Positions 52,325 to 62,783 of a stretch of DNA of 64,000 nucleotides are shown here, piece by piece. Under the pieces are notes generated by a model, which was not told the origin of the DNA, did not search any database, and was given only the letters and a program-made list of their open reading frames with translations. A program made the position numbers and the translations under genes. The DNA lies in contig JAJYEX010000001.1 in the NCBI GenBank assembly GCA_021785515.1, forward strand, positions 248,001 through 312,000. Direction: 5' to 3'. The first letter of the stretch is position 1. Every line of letters begins with the position of its first letter. The DNA comes from Pseudomonadota bacterium. GTDB taxonomy: Bacteria > Pseudomonadota > Gammaproteobacteria > Acidiferrobacterales > UBA6901.

Positions 52325-52352
52325 TTTAAAATTAAACATACACCAATGTCCA
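52325..52352 (-). promoter_or_regulatory. Predicted sigma70 promoter for lpxC
   Basis: Minus-strand TGGACA (52347-52352), 16-base spacer, TTTAAA (52325-52330), in an AT-rich patch between ftsZ and lpxC. About 160 nt would precede the lpxC ATG. The rest of the 52165-52460 gap shows a short CCCAGC/GCTGGG hairpin near 52420-52440 after a T-run past ftsZ, but no gene. Confidence 0.5.
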
Positions 52353-52460
52353 GTATTTTCCATGAAACGCCAGCACTTCGGTAATCCATCCCCGACGAAC
52401 GGACGGGTCTGCGCCGACCCCAGCTGTAGCTGGGCCCAGAAAAAATATAGCAGATCAGCG

Positions 52461-53594
52461 TCAGTCTGCCTGTTTTCTCAGGAAAGCAGGGATATCAAGG
52501 TATTCGATACCGGTTTCGGCCAATGGTTTTGGCTCCACGGCACGCCGGTTACGAATCACCGTCGGCGTATCAAGGTTCTCGTAATCCATTGTTCCTGTTC
52601 CTGTTTTTATGACCTTATAGGGGGCATTCTTCTTCTGCCCCTGCCCCAGTCCGGTGGCCACGACGGTCACACGCAGATCCCCCTGCATTGCCGGATCGAT
52701 CACCGTCCCGACAATTACGGTGGCGTCCTCAGCGGCGTACTCCTTGACGGCATTGCCCACTTCTTCAAATTCGCCAATCGACAGGTCCTGCCCGGCCGTC
52801 ACGTTCACGAGGATGCCTCGCGCACCGGAGATGTTCACGTCCTCAAGCAGCGGGCTCGACACTGCTGCCCGCGCCGCCTCGCTGGCCCGCTGCTCGCCAC
52901 GGGCACTGGCGGAGCCCATCATGGCCTGCCCCATTTCCGACATGATCGTACGCACGTCCGCAAAATCGACATTTACCAGCCCGGGGCGGGTAATCAGCTC
53001 CGCAATCCCCTGGACGGCACCCTGCAGCACCTCGTTGGCCTTGCCGAAGGCATCGAGCAGGCTAGCGCCCTTTCCTACGACGGACAGCAGTTTTTCGTTA
53101 GGGATCGTGATCACAGAGTCAACAAACTCGCTGAGCTCCTTTATCCCCTGTTCGGCAACCGCCATGCGTTTCTTGCCTTCAAAAGGAAATGGCTTGGTAA
53201 TCACAGCCACCGTCAGTATGTCGAGGTCGTGCGCCACTTGCGCCACTACCGGCGCGGCACCGGTCCCGGTTCCGCCCCCCATGCCAGCTGTGATGAAGAC
53301 CATATCTGCGCCGCCGAGGGCTTCGGCAATCCGCTCCCGATCCTCGACCGCAGCCTGGCGACCCACGGCAGGATCGGCACCCGCGCCAAGACCCTTGGTA
53401 AGATTGGCGCCAAGCTGGAGAATCGTGCGGGCACCGGAGCGCTTGAGAGCCTGCGCATCGGTATTGGCGAGAATGAATTCCACGCCCTCGATATTAGCTG
53501 CCACCATGTGATCGACCGCATTACCACCACCGCCGCCGACCCCTATCACCTTGATAACTGCCTGCTGCCCGTAGGTATCCATGAGTTCAAACAT
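52461..53594 (-). CDS. ftsZ: Cell division protein FtsZ
   Basis: Tubulin-like GTPase that forms the Z ring. 377 aa, starting MFELMDTYGQQAVIKVIGVG. GTP motifs GGGGGNAVDHM near 19 and ITAGMGGGTGTGAAPV near 100; T7 loop NVDFADVRTIMSEMG near 207; C-terminal peptide EYLDIPAFLRKQAD for FtsA/ZipA binding. The linker is short (about 45 residues). The start at 53594 has AGGAGA eight bases upstream. It follows ftsA by about 60 bases. Confidence 0.97.
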   Translation of the reverse strand: MFELMDTYGQQAVIKVIGVGGGGGNAVDHMVAANIEGVEFILANTDAQALKRSGARTILQLGANLTKGLGAGADPAVGRQAAVEDRERIAEALGGADMVFITAGMGGGTGTGAAPVVAQVAHDLDILTVAVITKPFPFEGKKRMAVAEQGIKELSEFVDSVITIPNEKLLSVVGKGASLLDAFGKANEVLQGAVQGIAELITRPGLVNVDFADVRTIMSEMGQAMMGSASARGEQRASEAARAAVSSPLLEDVNISGARGILVNVTAGQDLSIGEFEEVGNAVKEYAAEDATVIVGTVIDPAMQGDLRVTVVATGLGQGQKKNAPYKVIKTGTGTMDYENLDTPTVIRNRRAVEPKPLAETGIEYLDIPAFLRKQAD

Positions 53595-53655
53595 ATATTT
53601 GTCTCCTGTGGCTGAACTGAACGAACAAATGTTGTTTCGCTTCACCGTCCCGATA

Positions 53656-54900
53656 CTAAAAATTCCCCTGAAACCAGCTTTTCATCTTGCGGAGCATCCC
53701 GCCCACACTCGGAATCTCCCGACGCGCGCGCAGATCGTAATGCTTGCCGTCACGGTCTTTCGCCCCGAAAAGCACCAGACCGACTCCGGTTGCAAAAATC
53801 GGGTTGTGTACCGCGCCGCTCAGACCGCCCACATACTGCGGCACTCCCAGGCGCACTGGCATGTGAAACACCTCTTCCGCCAGATCAACCATGCCTTCCA
53901 TCTTGGCACTGCCACCCGTCAGAACGATGCCGGAGCCAACCACATCCTCGAAGCCGCTGCGTCGCAGATCGGCAAGCACCAGACCATATAGTTCCTCCAC
54001 GCGCGGCTCGATCACTTCCGCCAGAGTCTGGCGCGCAAGCTGACGCGGCGGGCGGTCACCGACACTTGGAACCTCGATCGATTCATCCGACCGGGCGAGC
54101 TGCGTGAGAGCACACCCGTACTTATTCTTGATTTCTTCGGCATGCTGAGTGGGTGTGCGCAGCGCCACCGCGATGTCATTGGTTACCTGATCTCCGGCAA
54201 TGGGAATCACGGCTGTATGCCGGATTGCGCCTTCGGTAAAAACCGAAATATCGGTGGTACCCCCACCGATATCGACCAGACATACGCCGAGCTCCTTCTC
54301 ATCGTCCGTCAAGACCGACAGGCTTGATGCGAGCTGCTCCAGTATTATGTCATCCACCTCCAGCCCGCATCGGCGAACGCACTTGATAATGTTCTGAGCG
54401 GCACTCACCGCACCCGTCACGATGTGCACCTTGGCTTCCAGGCGGACACCAGACATACCGATGGGCTCGCGCACTCCCTCCTGCTTGTCGATGATAAATT
54501 CCTGGGGCAGGGTGTGCAGGATCTTCTGGTCAGCAGGTATGGCCAGGGCGCGCGCCGCCTCGATAACCCGATCCACGTCGCCGCGACCTACTTCCTTGTC
54601 CTTAATCGCAACAATTCCGTGGGAATTGAAGCTGCTGATGTGGCTCCCGGCGATACCGGCGTAGACCGAATGGATCTGACAGCCAGCCATCAGTTCCGCC
54701 TCCTCTACCGCCCGCTGTATCGACTGGACCGTCGACTCTATATTGACCACCACGCCCTTTTTCATTCCGCGGGAGGGGTGATGGCCAACCCCGATCACCT
54801 CCACCTCCCCGGTCTCGGATACCTCCCCCACTATCGCAAGCACCTTGGAGGTTCCGATATCAAGGCCCACGATCAGATTTCCGTCGCCTTTCCTAGCCAT
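53656..54900 (-). CDS. ftsA: Cell division protein FtsA
   Basis: Actin-like ATPase that anchors FtsZ to the membrane. 414 aa, with GLDIGTSKVLAIVGE near 13, the 1C domain region, DIGGGTTDISVF near 205 and GSGIVLTGGSAKMEGM near 320. The C-terminal amphipathic helix MLRKMKSWFQGNF serves as membrane anchor. Starts 3 bases after the ftsQ stop. Confidence 0.96.
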   Translation of the reverse strand: MARKGDGNLIVGLDIGTSKVLAIVGEVSETGEVEVIGVGHHPSRGMKKGVVVNIESTVQSIQRAVEEAELMAGCQIHSVYAGIAGSHISSFNSHGIVAIKDKEVGRGDVDRVIEAARALAIPADQKILHTLPQEFIIDKQEGVREPIGMSGVRLEAKVHIVTGAVSAAQNIIKCVRRCGLEVDDIILEQLASSLSVLTDDEKELGVCLVDIGGGTTDISVFTEGAIRHTAVIPIAGDQVTNDIAVALRTPTQHAEEIKNKYGCALTQLARSDESIEVPSVGDRPPRQLARQTLAEVIEPRVEELYGLVLADLRRSGFEDVVGSGIVLTGGSAKMEGMVDLAEEVFHMPVRLGVPQYVGGLSGAVHNPIFATGVGLVLFGAKDRDGKHYDLRARREIPSVGGMLRKMKSWFQGNF

Positions 54901-54903
54901 GTC

Positions 54904-55671
54904 TCAACCCTCTGCACCCGAAGCTGCGTCAGCACCTGTGTTACGCCACGCCACCGCGAAGCCGTTCGAGTAACGCAGGTCGACCCTGCGCATCTGTTTG
55001 CGCTGGTTCACCAGGGCATGCGTGTACACCATCACGAAACGACTCACCTTCTCGTCCAGCGCATGATGTCCAAGAACCAGAAGCAGATTGTGATCAACGA
55101 CCGCTCTCCAGGTGTGGCGCGCGGTGAGCGTTAGACTCGCAATGGGCAGGCCGGCCGGATTCAAAAGCGCACTAAGATCCCGGTATTCGCTGAACACCCT
55201 GTCTTGCATGCCGTCTGGTCCGCTGAGGCTCGGGAGCGCCTGCGGTCCCGGGCGACCCTGCAGATCCACCAGATCTCCCTCGGCGTTGATCCATTGGGCA
55301 CCGTTCCATTGCGCTGTCAGCGTCTGCTCCGTAAACCGGATATGCACACCGTCCGGCCATTGCCGACGTACCGATACCTGGTAGACCCACGGAACGGTTT
55401 CAGCGCGCGCCTTGATTGTCTCCAGATTAAGAAGCAGAAAATTTCCGGACACCGCATGCGCAACTGCACGCTCCAGGGCTTTTCTGCTGACGTGCCTGAA
55501 CGGTCCTTCGAAGGCGACTTTTCGTACCGGAAGGGTATCTGCATTCAGGAGGTAATTGATGCCAAACAACACCGGAATAGACACCGCCAGAATTGTCAGC
55601 AGGATGAGCGCGTGCTTCTGGGAGAGCACCGGTACTTGCAGATTTCCGGCCCGATCCTCAGCTGGAGGCAT
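54904..55671 (-). CDS. ftsQ: Cell division protein FtsQ
   Basis: Bitopic divisome protein linking early and late division proteins through FtsB/FtsL. 255 aa: short cytoplasmic tail, one helix (about 20-42), a POTRA domain (about 50-120, VRKVAFEGPFRHVSRKALER) and the C-terminal beta domain. Strong ribosome site AGGAGGTGA five bases before the ATG. Sits 66 bases after murB with no ddl gene between them, unlike E. coli. Confidence 0.92.
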   Translation of the reverse strand: MPPAEDRAGNLQVPVLSQKHALILLTILAVSIPVLFGINYLLNADTLPVRKVAFEGPFRHVSRKALERAVAHAVSGNFLLLNLETIKARAETVPWVYQVSVRRQWPDGVHIRFTEQTLTAQWNGAQWINAEGDLVDLQGRPGPQALPSLSGPDGMQDRVFSEYRDLSALLNPAGLPIASLTLTARHTWRAVVDHNLLLVLGHHALDEKVSRFVMVYTHALVNQRKQMRRVDLRYSNGFAVAWRNTGADAASGAEG

Positions 55672-55737
55672 TGTTCACCTCCTGACATGCGCCCCACTGG
55701 AGATGTCGCGGCAGTTTCAGCGTGCAGGATTGTCTTG

Positions 55738-56640
55738 TCATATCTCGACTCCGATGATCCGGACCTCCGGTTGAAGATCGACGCCGTGCATAGCGAGAAC
55801 ACGCTTCCTCACGACATTCATCAGCCGTTCGATCTGGGATGCGGTAGCAGCTCCACGGTTGATGATGAAATTCGCATGAATGTCTGATATGCAGGCGTCG
55901 CCTTCGCACAGACCTTTGAGGCCGGCCGTCTCTATCAGGCGTGCCGCATGATCGCCTGCAGGATTCCGAAACACGGACCCGGCGTTGGCCTGCTGCGTCG
56001 GCTGGGTAGCACCGCGTTTGGCAAGCAGCGACCTTATAAGAGATTTCCCTTCAGCCGCGATGCCGACGGGAAGCTCGAACAAACCTGCAATGAACCATTC
56101 CTGATCTGGACCTGTAACACTGCGGTAGGAGACGCGATAATCTGCCGGCAACCGCGTCCGGACCTCGCCATGGCGATCCATTGTCTCCACCGCTGCAACG
56201 ATTCTCCACGTCTCTCCACCGAAAGCTCCGGCATTCATCGCCAACGCGCCGCCAACAGTTCCTGGAATCCCTGCCAGAAACTCAGCACCGCCCAAGTCGT
56301 GGCTCACGCAAAAACGCGCAAGCTTGGCACAGGACACGCCGGCCTCTGCGCGTACACGATTGCCCGCAGTCTGCTCCAGACCGTTCAGGCGGCCAGACAC
56401 GCATACCACTGTCCCGCGGACCCCACCGTCCCGCACCAGAATATTGCTGCCCAAACCGATCCAGTGAACCGCCTCATGTTCCGGTACGGCTTTAAGAAAA
56501 TGCCCAAGGTCTTCGACGTCAGCCGGCTCATAGTAGCGGTCAGCAGGCCCGCCCACCCTCCAGCTGGTATGTCGCGCAAGCGGCTCGTCCAGCCGCAGCG
56601 TACCCCGCAGATTGGAACCGGCACGGGCCCGCGGCATCAT
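55738..56640 (-). CDS. murB: UDP-N-acetylenolpyruvoylglucosamine reductase
   Basis: FAD enzyme reducing UDP-GlcNAc-enolpyruvate to UDP-MurNAc. 300 aa, the shorter type. FAD-binding block [16 protein letters not shown] near 24 and [12 protein letters not shown] near 61; [16 protein letters not shown] near 125; the catalytic serine region [19 protein letters not shown] near 218 and a late glutamate in PEVRIIG. Overlaps murC by four bases (ATGA). In E. coli murB is elsewhere; here it fills the place next to ftsQ. Confidence 0.95.
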   Translation of the reverse strand: MMPRARAGSNLRGTLRLDEPLARHTSWRVGGPADRYYEPADVEDLGHFLKAVPEHEAVHWIGLGSNILVRDGGVRGTVVCVSGRLNGLEQTAGNRVRAEAGVSCAKLARFCVSHDLGGAEFLAGIPGTVGGALAMNAGAFGGETWRIVAAVETMDRHGEVRTRLPADYRVSYRSVTGPDQEWFIAGLFELPVGIAAEGKSLIRSLLAKRGATQPTQQANAGSVFRNPAGDHAARLIETAGLKGLCEGDACISDIHANFIINRGAATASQIERLMNVVRKRVLAMHGVDLQPEVRIIGVEI

Positions 56641-58031
56641 GATTCGGCTCCCAGGATGCTGGGCAGATTGGCAGCAATCTGACCGATGTTGCCCGCTCCC
56701 AGAGTGAGCAGCAGGTCGCCCGGGGCGAGCACCTCCCTCAGAACGGCTGGAAGCGCATCGACCTTTTCCAAGAAGATGGGATTGCCACCGCGCGCACGAA
56801 TCGCACGGCAGAGGGCGCGGCCGTCAGCGCCGGCAATGGGTTGCTCGCCCGCCGCATACACTTCGGAAATCAGCACAGGGTCGAGATCCGCGAGCACCAC
56901 CGAAAAGTCATCGAAGAGGTCGCGCGTACGCGTATAGCGGTGCGGCTGAAAGGCTACCACCAGCCTGCGTTGCGGCCAGCCAGCACGGGCGGCAGCGATA
57001 GTCGCCGCGAGCTCCGTCGGATGATGGCCGTAATCATCCACCAGCATCACGTCCCCGCCCCCAAACGGAATCACTCCGTTTATCTGAAACCTTCGGCCGA
57101 TCCCGGCGAATCCCGAAAGACCCTCGAGAATGGCGTGTCCTGGCACATGCAGTTCGTGCGCCACAACGATGGCGGCAAGGGCGTTCAGCACATTGTGACG
57201 TCCCGGCTGATTCAGCACGACCCGCATTCCTTCCGGAACGCCAGGCATCGTGACGTCAAAGTGCATCTGCATGCCATGCTGTATCACGTTCTGTGCGCGA
57301 ACATCGGCGTCCGGACTGAGACCATAGGTCCTCGTCGGCTTATGCACCTTCGGCAGGATGCTCCGCACCACGGGGTCGTCTATGCACAGCACGGCCAATC
57401 CGTAGAACGGCAGATTGTGCAGAAAGTCTATGAAAGCCTGCTGAAGACGGGCGAAATCGCCGCCGTAGGTCCCCATGTGATCGGCATCGATGTTAGTAAC
57501 GATGGCCAGGTACGGCTGCAGGTGCAGAAATGAAGCGTCGCTTTCATCGGCCTCAGCAACTAGATATTCTCCGCGACCCAGTCTGGCATTTGCTCCAGCA
57601 CTGTTAAGGCGGCCGCCGATCACGAACGTAGGATCAAGGCCCCCATGCGCCAGAACGCTCGCCACCAGGCTGGTGGTGGTAGTTTTGCCGTGCGTGCCCG
57701 CCACAGCGATTCCGTGCTGCAAACGCATCAGCTCGCCAAGCATTTCTGCGCGAGGAATCACCGGTATCTTGCTCGCGCGTGCCGCGGCCACTTCCAGGTT
57801 CTCGGGCCCGACTGCGGATGAAGTTACGACAACATCGACTCCGCGAATCAATGCCGCGTCGTGGCCAATATGTACCGCCACGCCCAGCTCGCTCAGATGT
57901 CGCGTGTTGGCGCTTTGATGTGCGTCCGATCCGGATACATCGAACTTCAGATTGTGTAGGACTTCGGCGATGCCGCTCATTCCGGCTCCGCCGATACCTA
58001 CAAAATGAATACGCCGCACCCAGTTACGCAT
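56637..58031 (-). CDS. murC: UDP-N-acetylmuramate--L-alanine ligase
   Basis: Adds L-Ala to UDP-MurNAc, the first peptide step of peptidoglycan. 464-aa Mur ligase with [17 protein letters not shown] near 9, ATP loop [15 protein letters not shown] near 108, DADHMGTYG near 186 and a C-terminal domain with DDYGHHPTE near 340. The start at 58031 has GGAGG eight bases upstream. It overlaps the end of murG by eight bases. Confidence 0.96.
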   Translation of the reverse strand: MRNWVRRIHFVGIGGAGMSGIAEVLHNLKFDVSGSDAHQSANTRHLSELGVAVHIGHDAALIRGVDVVVTSSAVGPENLEVAAARASKIPVIPRAEMLGELMRLQHGIAVAGTHGKTTTTSLVASVLAHGGLDPTFVIGGRLNSAGANARLGRGEYLVAEADESDASFLHLQPYLAIVTNIDADHMGTYGGDFARLQQAFIDFLHNLPFYGLAVLCIDDPVVRSILPKVHKPTRTYGLSPDADVRAQNVIQHGMQMHFDVTMPGVPEGMRVVLNQPGRHNVLNALAAIVVAHELHVPGHAILEGLSGFAGIGRRFQINGVIPFGGGDVMLVDDYGHHPTELAATIAAARAGWPQRRLVVAFQPHRYTRTRDLFDDFSVVLADLDPVLISEVYAAGEQPIAGADGRALCRAIRARGGNPIFLEKVDALPAVLREVLAPGDLLLTLGAGNIGQIAANLPSILGAES

Positions 58032-59100
58032 TGGCCGCCTCCAGGCACAACCGGGCAACCGTATCCGTCGCGTCGGTTACTGCACAGGCCCGGGCGTTGA
58101 TGGCCATTTTCTGCAACAACGCGCGGTTCGTCGCGAAACCGGCAAGCAGCTCGGTGACCCGCGCTACATCGAATTCACCCTGCGGGATCAGCACTGCAGC
58201 GTCCCGGTCTGATAGAAACCTGGCATTGGCCGTCTGATGATCATCAACCGCGTGCGGGTACGGAACAAGAATGGCAGCAACCCCGGAAGCGGCTATCTCC
58301 GCAATGGTCATAGCGCCCGCGCGACATATCAGAACGTCGGCCCAGCCGTAGGCCTGGGCCATATCGTCAATGAATTCCGTAACCCTGGCGTCGGCGGTTG
58401 CCATCCGGTAGGCCTGTTCCGTACGTTGACGTTCGCTACGCCCGGCCTGGTGCCAGATCTGCAGGGAAAAACGGTGCGTAAGGCCCGCGACTGCCTCCGG
58501 CACCACCTTGTTGAATACCAGCGCGCCCTGACTTCCGCCGACAACCAGAATACGCAGCGGACTGTCACGACCGGCCATGCGCGCAACCGGTTCCGGCAGC
58601 GCCAAGATCTCCGCCCGCACGGGGTTGCCGACGTGACGCGCCCCCGGCAACGTTCCAAACGCTTCGGGAAAACCGCACATCACGGTCGTGGCGAGATAGG
58701 CAAGCCAGCGGTTGGTTAGGCCGGCAACGGCATTCTGCTCGTGGATAAGCAAAGGGCAGCGTTGCAACCACGCCACGAGCCCACCGGGCGCGGACACGAA
58801 TCCGCCCATTGCCAGCACCGCGTCGGGTCGACGGCGGCGCATAATGCGCCACACCTGAAACACCGCAATCCCGAGACGCACAGGCATCAGCACCCAAGAC
58901 ATCCATCCGGTGCGACGCAACCCGCGCATGGTAATGCACTCCAGATCGAAGCCGGCGGCCGGCACGACACGCGCCTCGATTCCCCGACGCGTTCCGACCC
59001 ATACCACTGCGATACCCTGGTTGCGCAGCTCTCGGGCAACGGCAAGCGCTGGATAAACATGGCCTCCAGTTCCGCCGGCAATGACCATGACTGTGGTCAT
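58024..59100 (-). CDS. murG: UDP-GlcNAc transferase MurG (lipid II synthesis)
   Basis: Transfers GlcNAc to lipid I to give lipid II on the inner membrane's cytoplasmic face. 358 aa, GT-B fold, with [18 protein letters not shown] near 9, [14 protein letters not shown] near 97, and a donor-binding [11 protein letters not shown] near 187 and [15 protein letters not shown] near 262. Overlaps ftsW by four bases at its start and murC by eight at its end. Confidence 0.96.
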   Translation of the reverse strand: MTTVMVIAGGTGGHVYPALAVARELRNQGIAVVWVGTRRGIEARVVPAAGFDLECITMRGLRRTGWMSWVLMPVRLGIAVFQVWRIMRRRRPDAVLAMGGFVSAPGGLVAWLQRCPLLIHEQNAVAGLTNRWLAYLATTVMCGFPEAFGTLPGARHVGNPVRAEILALPEPVARMAGRDSPLRILVVGGSQGALVFNKVVPEAVAGLTHRFSLQIWHQAGRSERQRTEQAYRMATADARVTEFIDDMAQAYGWADVLICRAGAMTIAEIAASGVAAILVPYPHAVDDHQTANARFLSDRDAAVLIPQGEFDVARVTELLAGFATNRALLQKMAINARACAVTDATDTVARLCLEAANA

Positions 59101-60263
59101 GCCCTGACCGCCTTACGCTGCCGTGTTTCGCTGTCCACGACCAGCAGCAGCGCCACGGCAATGCAGCTGGCCACCATACTGCTTCCTCCGTAACTCACGA
59201 ACGGAAGCGTAAGTCCCTTGGTTGGCAGCGCCCCCATGTTTACGCCCATATTAATCATCGCCTCTCCGCCGAGGAGAATGCCGATTCCCTGGGCCAGCCT
59301 GGCGCCATAGACCTGGCCCAGTCTGTCGGCTGCCCGGGAAATCACAAATGCGCGCCAGACCACGATGGCAAAGAGACAGATCGTGACCAGCACCCCGATC
59401 AGTCCCAGCTCTTCGGCCAGCACCGCGAGCAGAAAATCGGTATAGGCGGCCGGAAGGTAAAACAGCTTTTGCACACTCCCACCAAGTCCAACTCCGAACA
59501 CCCCTCCGCGCCCGAAGGCGATCAGCGCCTGGGTAAGCTGAAACCCCTTGTTGAGCGGATCTGCCCACGGGTGCAGAAACCCGGTAATGCGCGCCATGCG
59601 GTACGGCGAATAGATCGTGAGCAGGATCATGCCGCCAAGACCCGCTGCAACCACCACCATGAAATGCCAAAACCGCACGCCACCAAGAAACAACATGAGA
59701 AAGACGGTGAAGCTGATCACGACAGCTGCGCCGAGGTCCGGCTCCTGCAGAAACAGCGCTCCGATCACAGCAACGACAATGCTGACCATCAGAATTCCCT
59801 GGGTAAAATGCCGCAGCTCATCCTGCTTGCGGACCAAATACCCCGCGACGTACACGATCATGAAATCTTTCACGAGTTCGGATGGCTGCAGCTTGAACAG
59901 GCCCAGCCGCAGCCAGCGCGAGCTCCCATTAACATGCACCCCGACACCCGGCACCATAACCAGAATAAGCAGCAGGATTCCGGCAAGCAGCAGGTAGGGC
60001 CCGGCCTGCTCCCAGAACCGCATGCGGGTTCGCAGAATGACCGCGCCCGCGGCCAGTCCGATCGCGATACTTATCAGATGACGAAGAAGGAAGTAGTAGC
60101 TGCTTCCGGTATAACGCTCCGCGGTTGGAATCGACGCCGAATACACCATGACGATGCCGATCAAGATGAGAATGCCTACGCTGGCCACCAGCCAGCGATC
60201 ATACGACAGCAGCGTCGGGGCGTTGATCCTCGAATTGCGGCGGCCGGCAAAGACGGCGCTCAT
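59097..60263 (-). CDS. ftsW: Septal peptidoglycan glycosyltransferase FtsW
   Basis: SEDS-family polymerase of the divisome working with FtsI. 388 aa with about ten helices. Typical FtsW blocks: VMVYSASIPTAERY near 38, QPSELVKDFMIVYVAGYL near 125, LQEPDLGAAVVISF near 172 and the C-terminal GLTLPFVSYGGSSM near 355. Position between murD and murG separates it from RodA. Followed by murG with a four-base overlap. Confidence 0.95.
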   Translation of the reverse strand: MSAVFAGRRNSRINAPTLLSYDRWLVASVGILILIGIVMVYSASIPTAERYTGSSYYFLLRHLISIAIGLAAGAVILRTRMRFWEQAGPYLLLAGILLLILVMVPGVGVHVNGSSRWLRLGLFKLQPSELVKDFMIVYVAGYLVRKQDELRHFTQGILMVSIVVAVIGALFLQEPDLGAAVVISFTVFLMLFLGGVRFWHFMVVVAAGLGGMILLTIYSPYRMARITGFLHPWADPLNKGFQLTQALIAFGRGGVFGVGLGGSVQKLFYLPAAYTDFLLAVLAEELGLIGVLVTICLFAIVVWRAFVISRAADRLGQVYGARLAQGIGILLGGEAMINMGVNMGALPTKGLTLPFVSYGGSSMVASCIAVALLLVVDSETRQRKAVRA

Positions 60264-60342
60264 TTGGCGACTCCAGCTTCAATACAAGGCCCGTATTGCC
60301 GGTCACGCCAGGGCAACTGCCCGACTGCCTGTCCGATCCCGC

Positions 60343-61698
60343 TCATCCCACGATCCTCGCAACAGCGTCGCGGAACACATCGCCACGATGTTCATAATTG
60401 CGAAACATGTCGAAACTGGCGCAGGCCGGAGACAGCAGTACCGCATCGCCTGGACGCGCCAGGCCAGCCGCCTTTTGTACCGCGTCAGACATGTCCGTGG
60501 CCCACGTCACCGGCACGACGTCGCCGAGCGCATCAGCGAGCATCGACGCATCACGCCCGATAAGCACCAGCCCGCGCACCTGCCGCTTCACCGCGTCGCG
60601 CATAAGTGAAAAATCGGCGCCCTTTCCGTCACCGCCGGCGATCAGGATCACCGGCCGATCCATGCCGTTTAACGCTGCCACTGTTGCGCCGACATTCGTG
60701 CCCTTGGAATCGTTTATCCACAGCACGCCGTTATGCCGGCCGACCAGTTCGGTGCGATGATGCAGGCCGCCAAATTGGCCAAGTGCGCGCCTCATGGCGT
60801 CAAACGGGACATTTAGTCCATTCACCAAGGCCGCCGCGGCCAGCACGTTGGCCACATTGTGGCGGCCGGCAAGCCGAATCTCGGATACCGGCATGAGGAG
60901 GCGTGCGCCACGCGCAAGCCATTCCTCGTTTCCTTTCCGTACCAGGCCGTAATCACGATCATCACGCGGCGGCATCAGTCCAAAGCAAAGCGTCTGTCGG
61001 TCTGCTCGCGCCATGGCCATTACCCTGGAATCGTCGCGATTCAGCACCATGGTTCCATCTCCGCGAAATATCCGTTCCTTGGCAGTCGCGTACTCCTCAA
61101 TGTCGGTGTAGCGATCCATGTGGTCGGGCGTTATGTTCAGCACCGTCGCCGAACGGACATTGAGGCTATAGGTAGTTTCAAGCTGGAAACTGGACAGCTC
61201 CAATACATACACGTCCGGCTCCGGCTGCCGCAGCAGGTCGAGCGCGGGAGTCCCGATGTTTCCGCCAACGGCCGTATCGAGGCCGGCCGCGCGACACATT
61301 TCCCCTACCAGAGTGGTCACGGTACTTTTGCCGTTGGACCCGGTGATCGCGATTACCGGGGCGGTAGCAGTGCGCGCAAACAGCTCTATGTCTCCTACGG
61401 CGGTCGTACCGGCGGCCACTGCCACTGCTATGGCCGGGTTTCGCAGCGACAAACCGGGACTGACGACAAGCAGACTCTCTCCCCGGAAAAGCCCGGCATT
61501 CCACGGCCCAGTCTCAACCGGTACGCCGGGAAACTCCGTGCGCAAAGACGTCAGCATTGGCGGCACATCGCGGGTGTCTGCCACCCGCACGCGATACCCC
61601 TGCGCGCTGAGGTGACGTACGCAGGACAGCCCGGTTGCCCCCAGACCCAGCACCAGCGCCGTCTTCGGATCGTCATGTGCCATAATTGCGGCCTGCAT
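60343..61698 (-). CDS. murD: UDP-N-acetylmuramoyl-L-alanine--D-glutamate ligase
   Basis: Adds D-glutamate to UDP-MurNAc-L-Ala. About 451 aa; N-terminal Rossmann-like ALVLGLGATGLSCVRHL, ATP loop ITGSNGKSTVTTLVG near 118, NITPDHMDRY near 188 and the C-terminal NDSKGTNVGATVAAL near 325. Start uncertain: ATG at 61698 lies just after the mraY stop; ATG at 61683 better matches E. coli. A 79-base gap to ftsW is the largest between murF and murC. Confidence 0.93.
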   Translation of the reverse strand: MQAAIMAHDDPKTALVLGLGATGLSCVRHLSAQGYRVRVADTRDVPPMLTSLRTEFPGVPVETGPWNAGLFRGESLLVVSPGLSLRNPAIAVAVAAGTTAVGDIELFARTATAPVIAITGSNGKSTVTTLVGEMCRAAGLDTAVGGNIGTPALDLLRQPEPDVYVLELSSFQLETTYSLNVRSATVLNITPDHMDRYTDIEEYATAKERIFRGDGTMVLNRDDSRVMAMARADRQTLCFGLMPPRDDRDYGLVRKGNEEWLARGARLLMPVSEIRLAGRHNVANVLAAAALVNGLNVPFDAMRRALGQFGGLHHRTELVGRHNGVLWINDSKGTNVGATVAALNGMDRPVILIAGGDGKGADFSLMRDAVKRQVRGLVLIGRDASMLADALGDVVPVTWATDMSDAVQKAAGLARPGDAVLLSPACASFDMFRNYEHRGDVFRDAVARIVG

Positions 61699-61700
61699 TG

Positions 61701-62783
61701 TCAACGAATCTTCAATGTCGCGAGTCCGATCAGCACGAGAATCAGAGTGACGATCCAGAAACGCACGATTACGCGCGGCTCGGGCCAGCCCTTAAGCTCG
61801 AAGTGATGGTGCAGTGGCGCCATGCGGAAGATGCGGCGTCCAGTCAGCTTGAACGAGAGCACCTGCAGCATCACTGATACGGTTTCCATCACGAAGACCC
61901 CGCCCATAATGAACAGCACTATTTCCTGATGAACCACCACCGCTATGACTCCAAGCGCCGCTCCAAGACCAAGCGCTCCGACATCGCCCATGAAAACCAT
62001 CGCGGGATAGGTGTTAAACCACAGAAACCCGAGCCCCGCCCCGACTAGCGCTGAGCAGAACACCAGCACCTCGCCCGCGCCGGCGATGTATGGGATGCCG
62101 AGGTACTGGGAAAACTGGTAATGACCCGTGACGTAGGCGAATATTCCCAGCGCGCCTGCTACCATGACCGTAGGCATGACTGCCAGGCCATCTAGACCAT
62201 CGGTAAGATTGACGGCATTGCTCGATCCGACAATGACAAAATAGGTCAGCAGGATGAACCAGGGACCCATGGCAATCGCCACGTGCTTGAAGAATGGGAC
62301 GATCAGTTCTATTTCCACCGGAGAGCGGGCGGTGTAGTAGAGAAACAGCGCGGCAGCAAGGCCGGCCACCGACTGCCAGAAATATTTGGCCTTGGCACCA
62401 ATTCCGCGTGGGTTCTTGTTCACGAGCTTTTTGTAATCGTCCGCCCAGCCGATGGCACCAAACGCGGAGGTGGTGAACAGGACCACCCATACAAATCGGT
62501 TGGTCAAATCGGCCCACAGCAACGTCGTAATGAATACCGCCACCAGTATGAGCGCCCCACCCATCGTAGGGGTTCCAGCCTTGGTCAGATGGCTCTGCGG
62601 CCCATCATCCCGAACTGTCTGACCGATCTGGTACTGGCTGAGCTTGCGGATCATGAACGGACCCACGATGAAACAGATTCCGAGAGCGGTAAGCACACCG
62701 AGAATTCCGCGCAGCGTGAGATAGCGAAAGACATTGAAAAAGGAAATATCATGCGCCAGGCGCTTGAAGAGATAGAACAACAC
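61701..62783 (-). CDS. mraY: Phospho-N-acetylmuramoyl-pentapeptide-transferase
   Basis: Makes lipid I by moving phospho-MurNAc-pentapeptide to undecaprenyl phosphate. 360 aa, ten helices. Conserved acids in [18 protein letters not shown] near 114, [10 protein letters not shown] near 196 and [15 protein letters not shown] near 270; the C-terminal [15 protein letters not shown] loop is diagnostic. Starts with GTG sharing one base with the murF stop (TAGTG), matching the E. coli N-terminus. Confidence 0.97.
   Translation of the reverse strand: MLFYLFKRLAHDISFFNVFRYLTLRGILGVLTALGICFIVGPFMIRKLSQYQIGQTVRDDGPQSHLTKAGTPTMGGALILVAVFITTLLWADLTNRFVWVVLFTTSAFGAIGWADDYKKLVNKNPRGIGAKAKYFWQSVAGLAAALFLYYTARSPVEIELIVPFFKHVAIAMGPWFILLTYFVIVGSSNAVNLTDGLDGLAVMPTVMVAGALGIFAYVTGHYQFSQYLGIPYIAGAGEVLVFCSALVGAGLGFLWFNTYPAMVFMGDVGALGLGAALGVIAVVVHQEIVLFIMGGVFVMETVSVMLQVLSFKLTGRRIFRMAPLHHHFELKGWPEPRVIVRFWIVTLILVLIGLATLKIR

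Noticed and set aside
52420-52450. Hairpin with T-run after ftsZ as a terminator
   Set aside because: On the minus strand the T-run precedes the CCCAGC/GCTGGG stem instead of following it, so the order is wrong for an intrinsic terminator of ftsZ.
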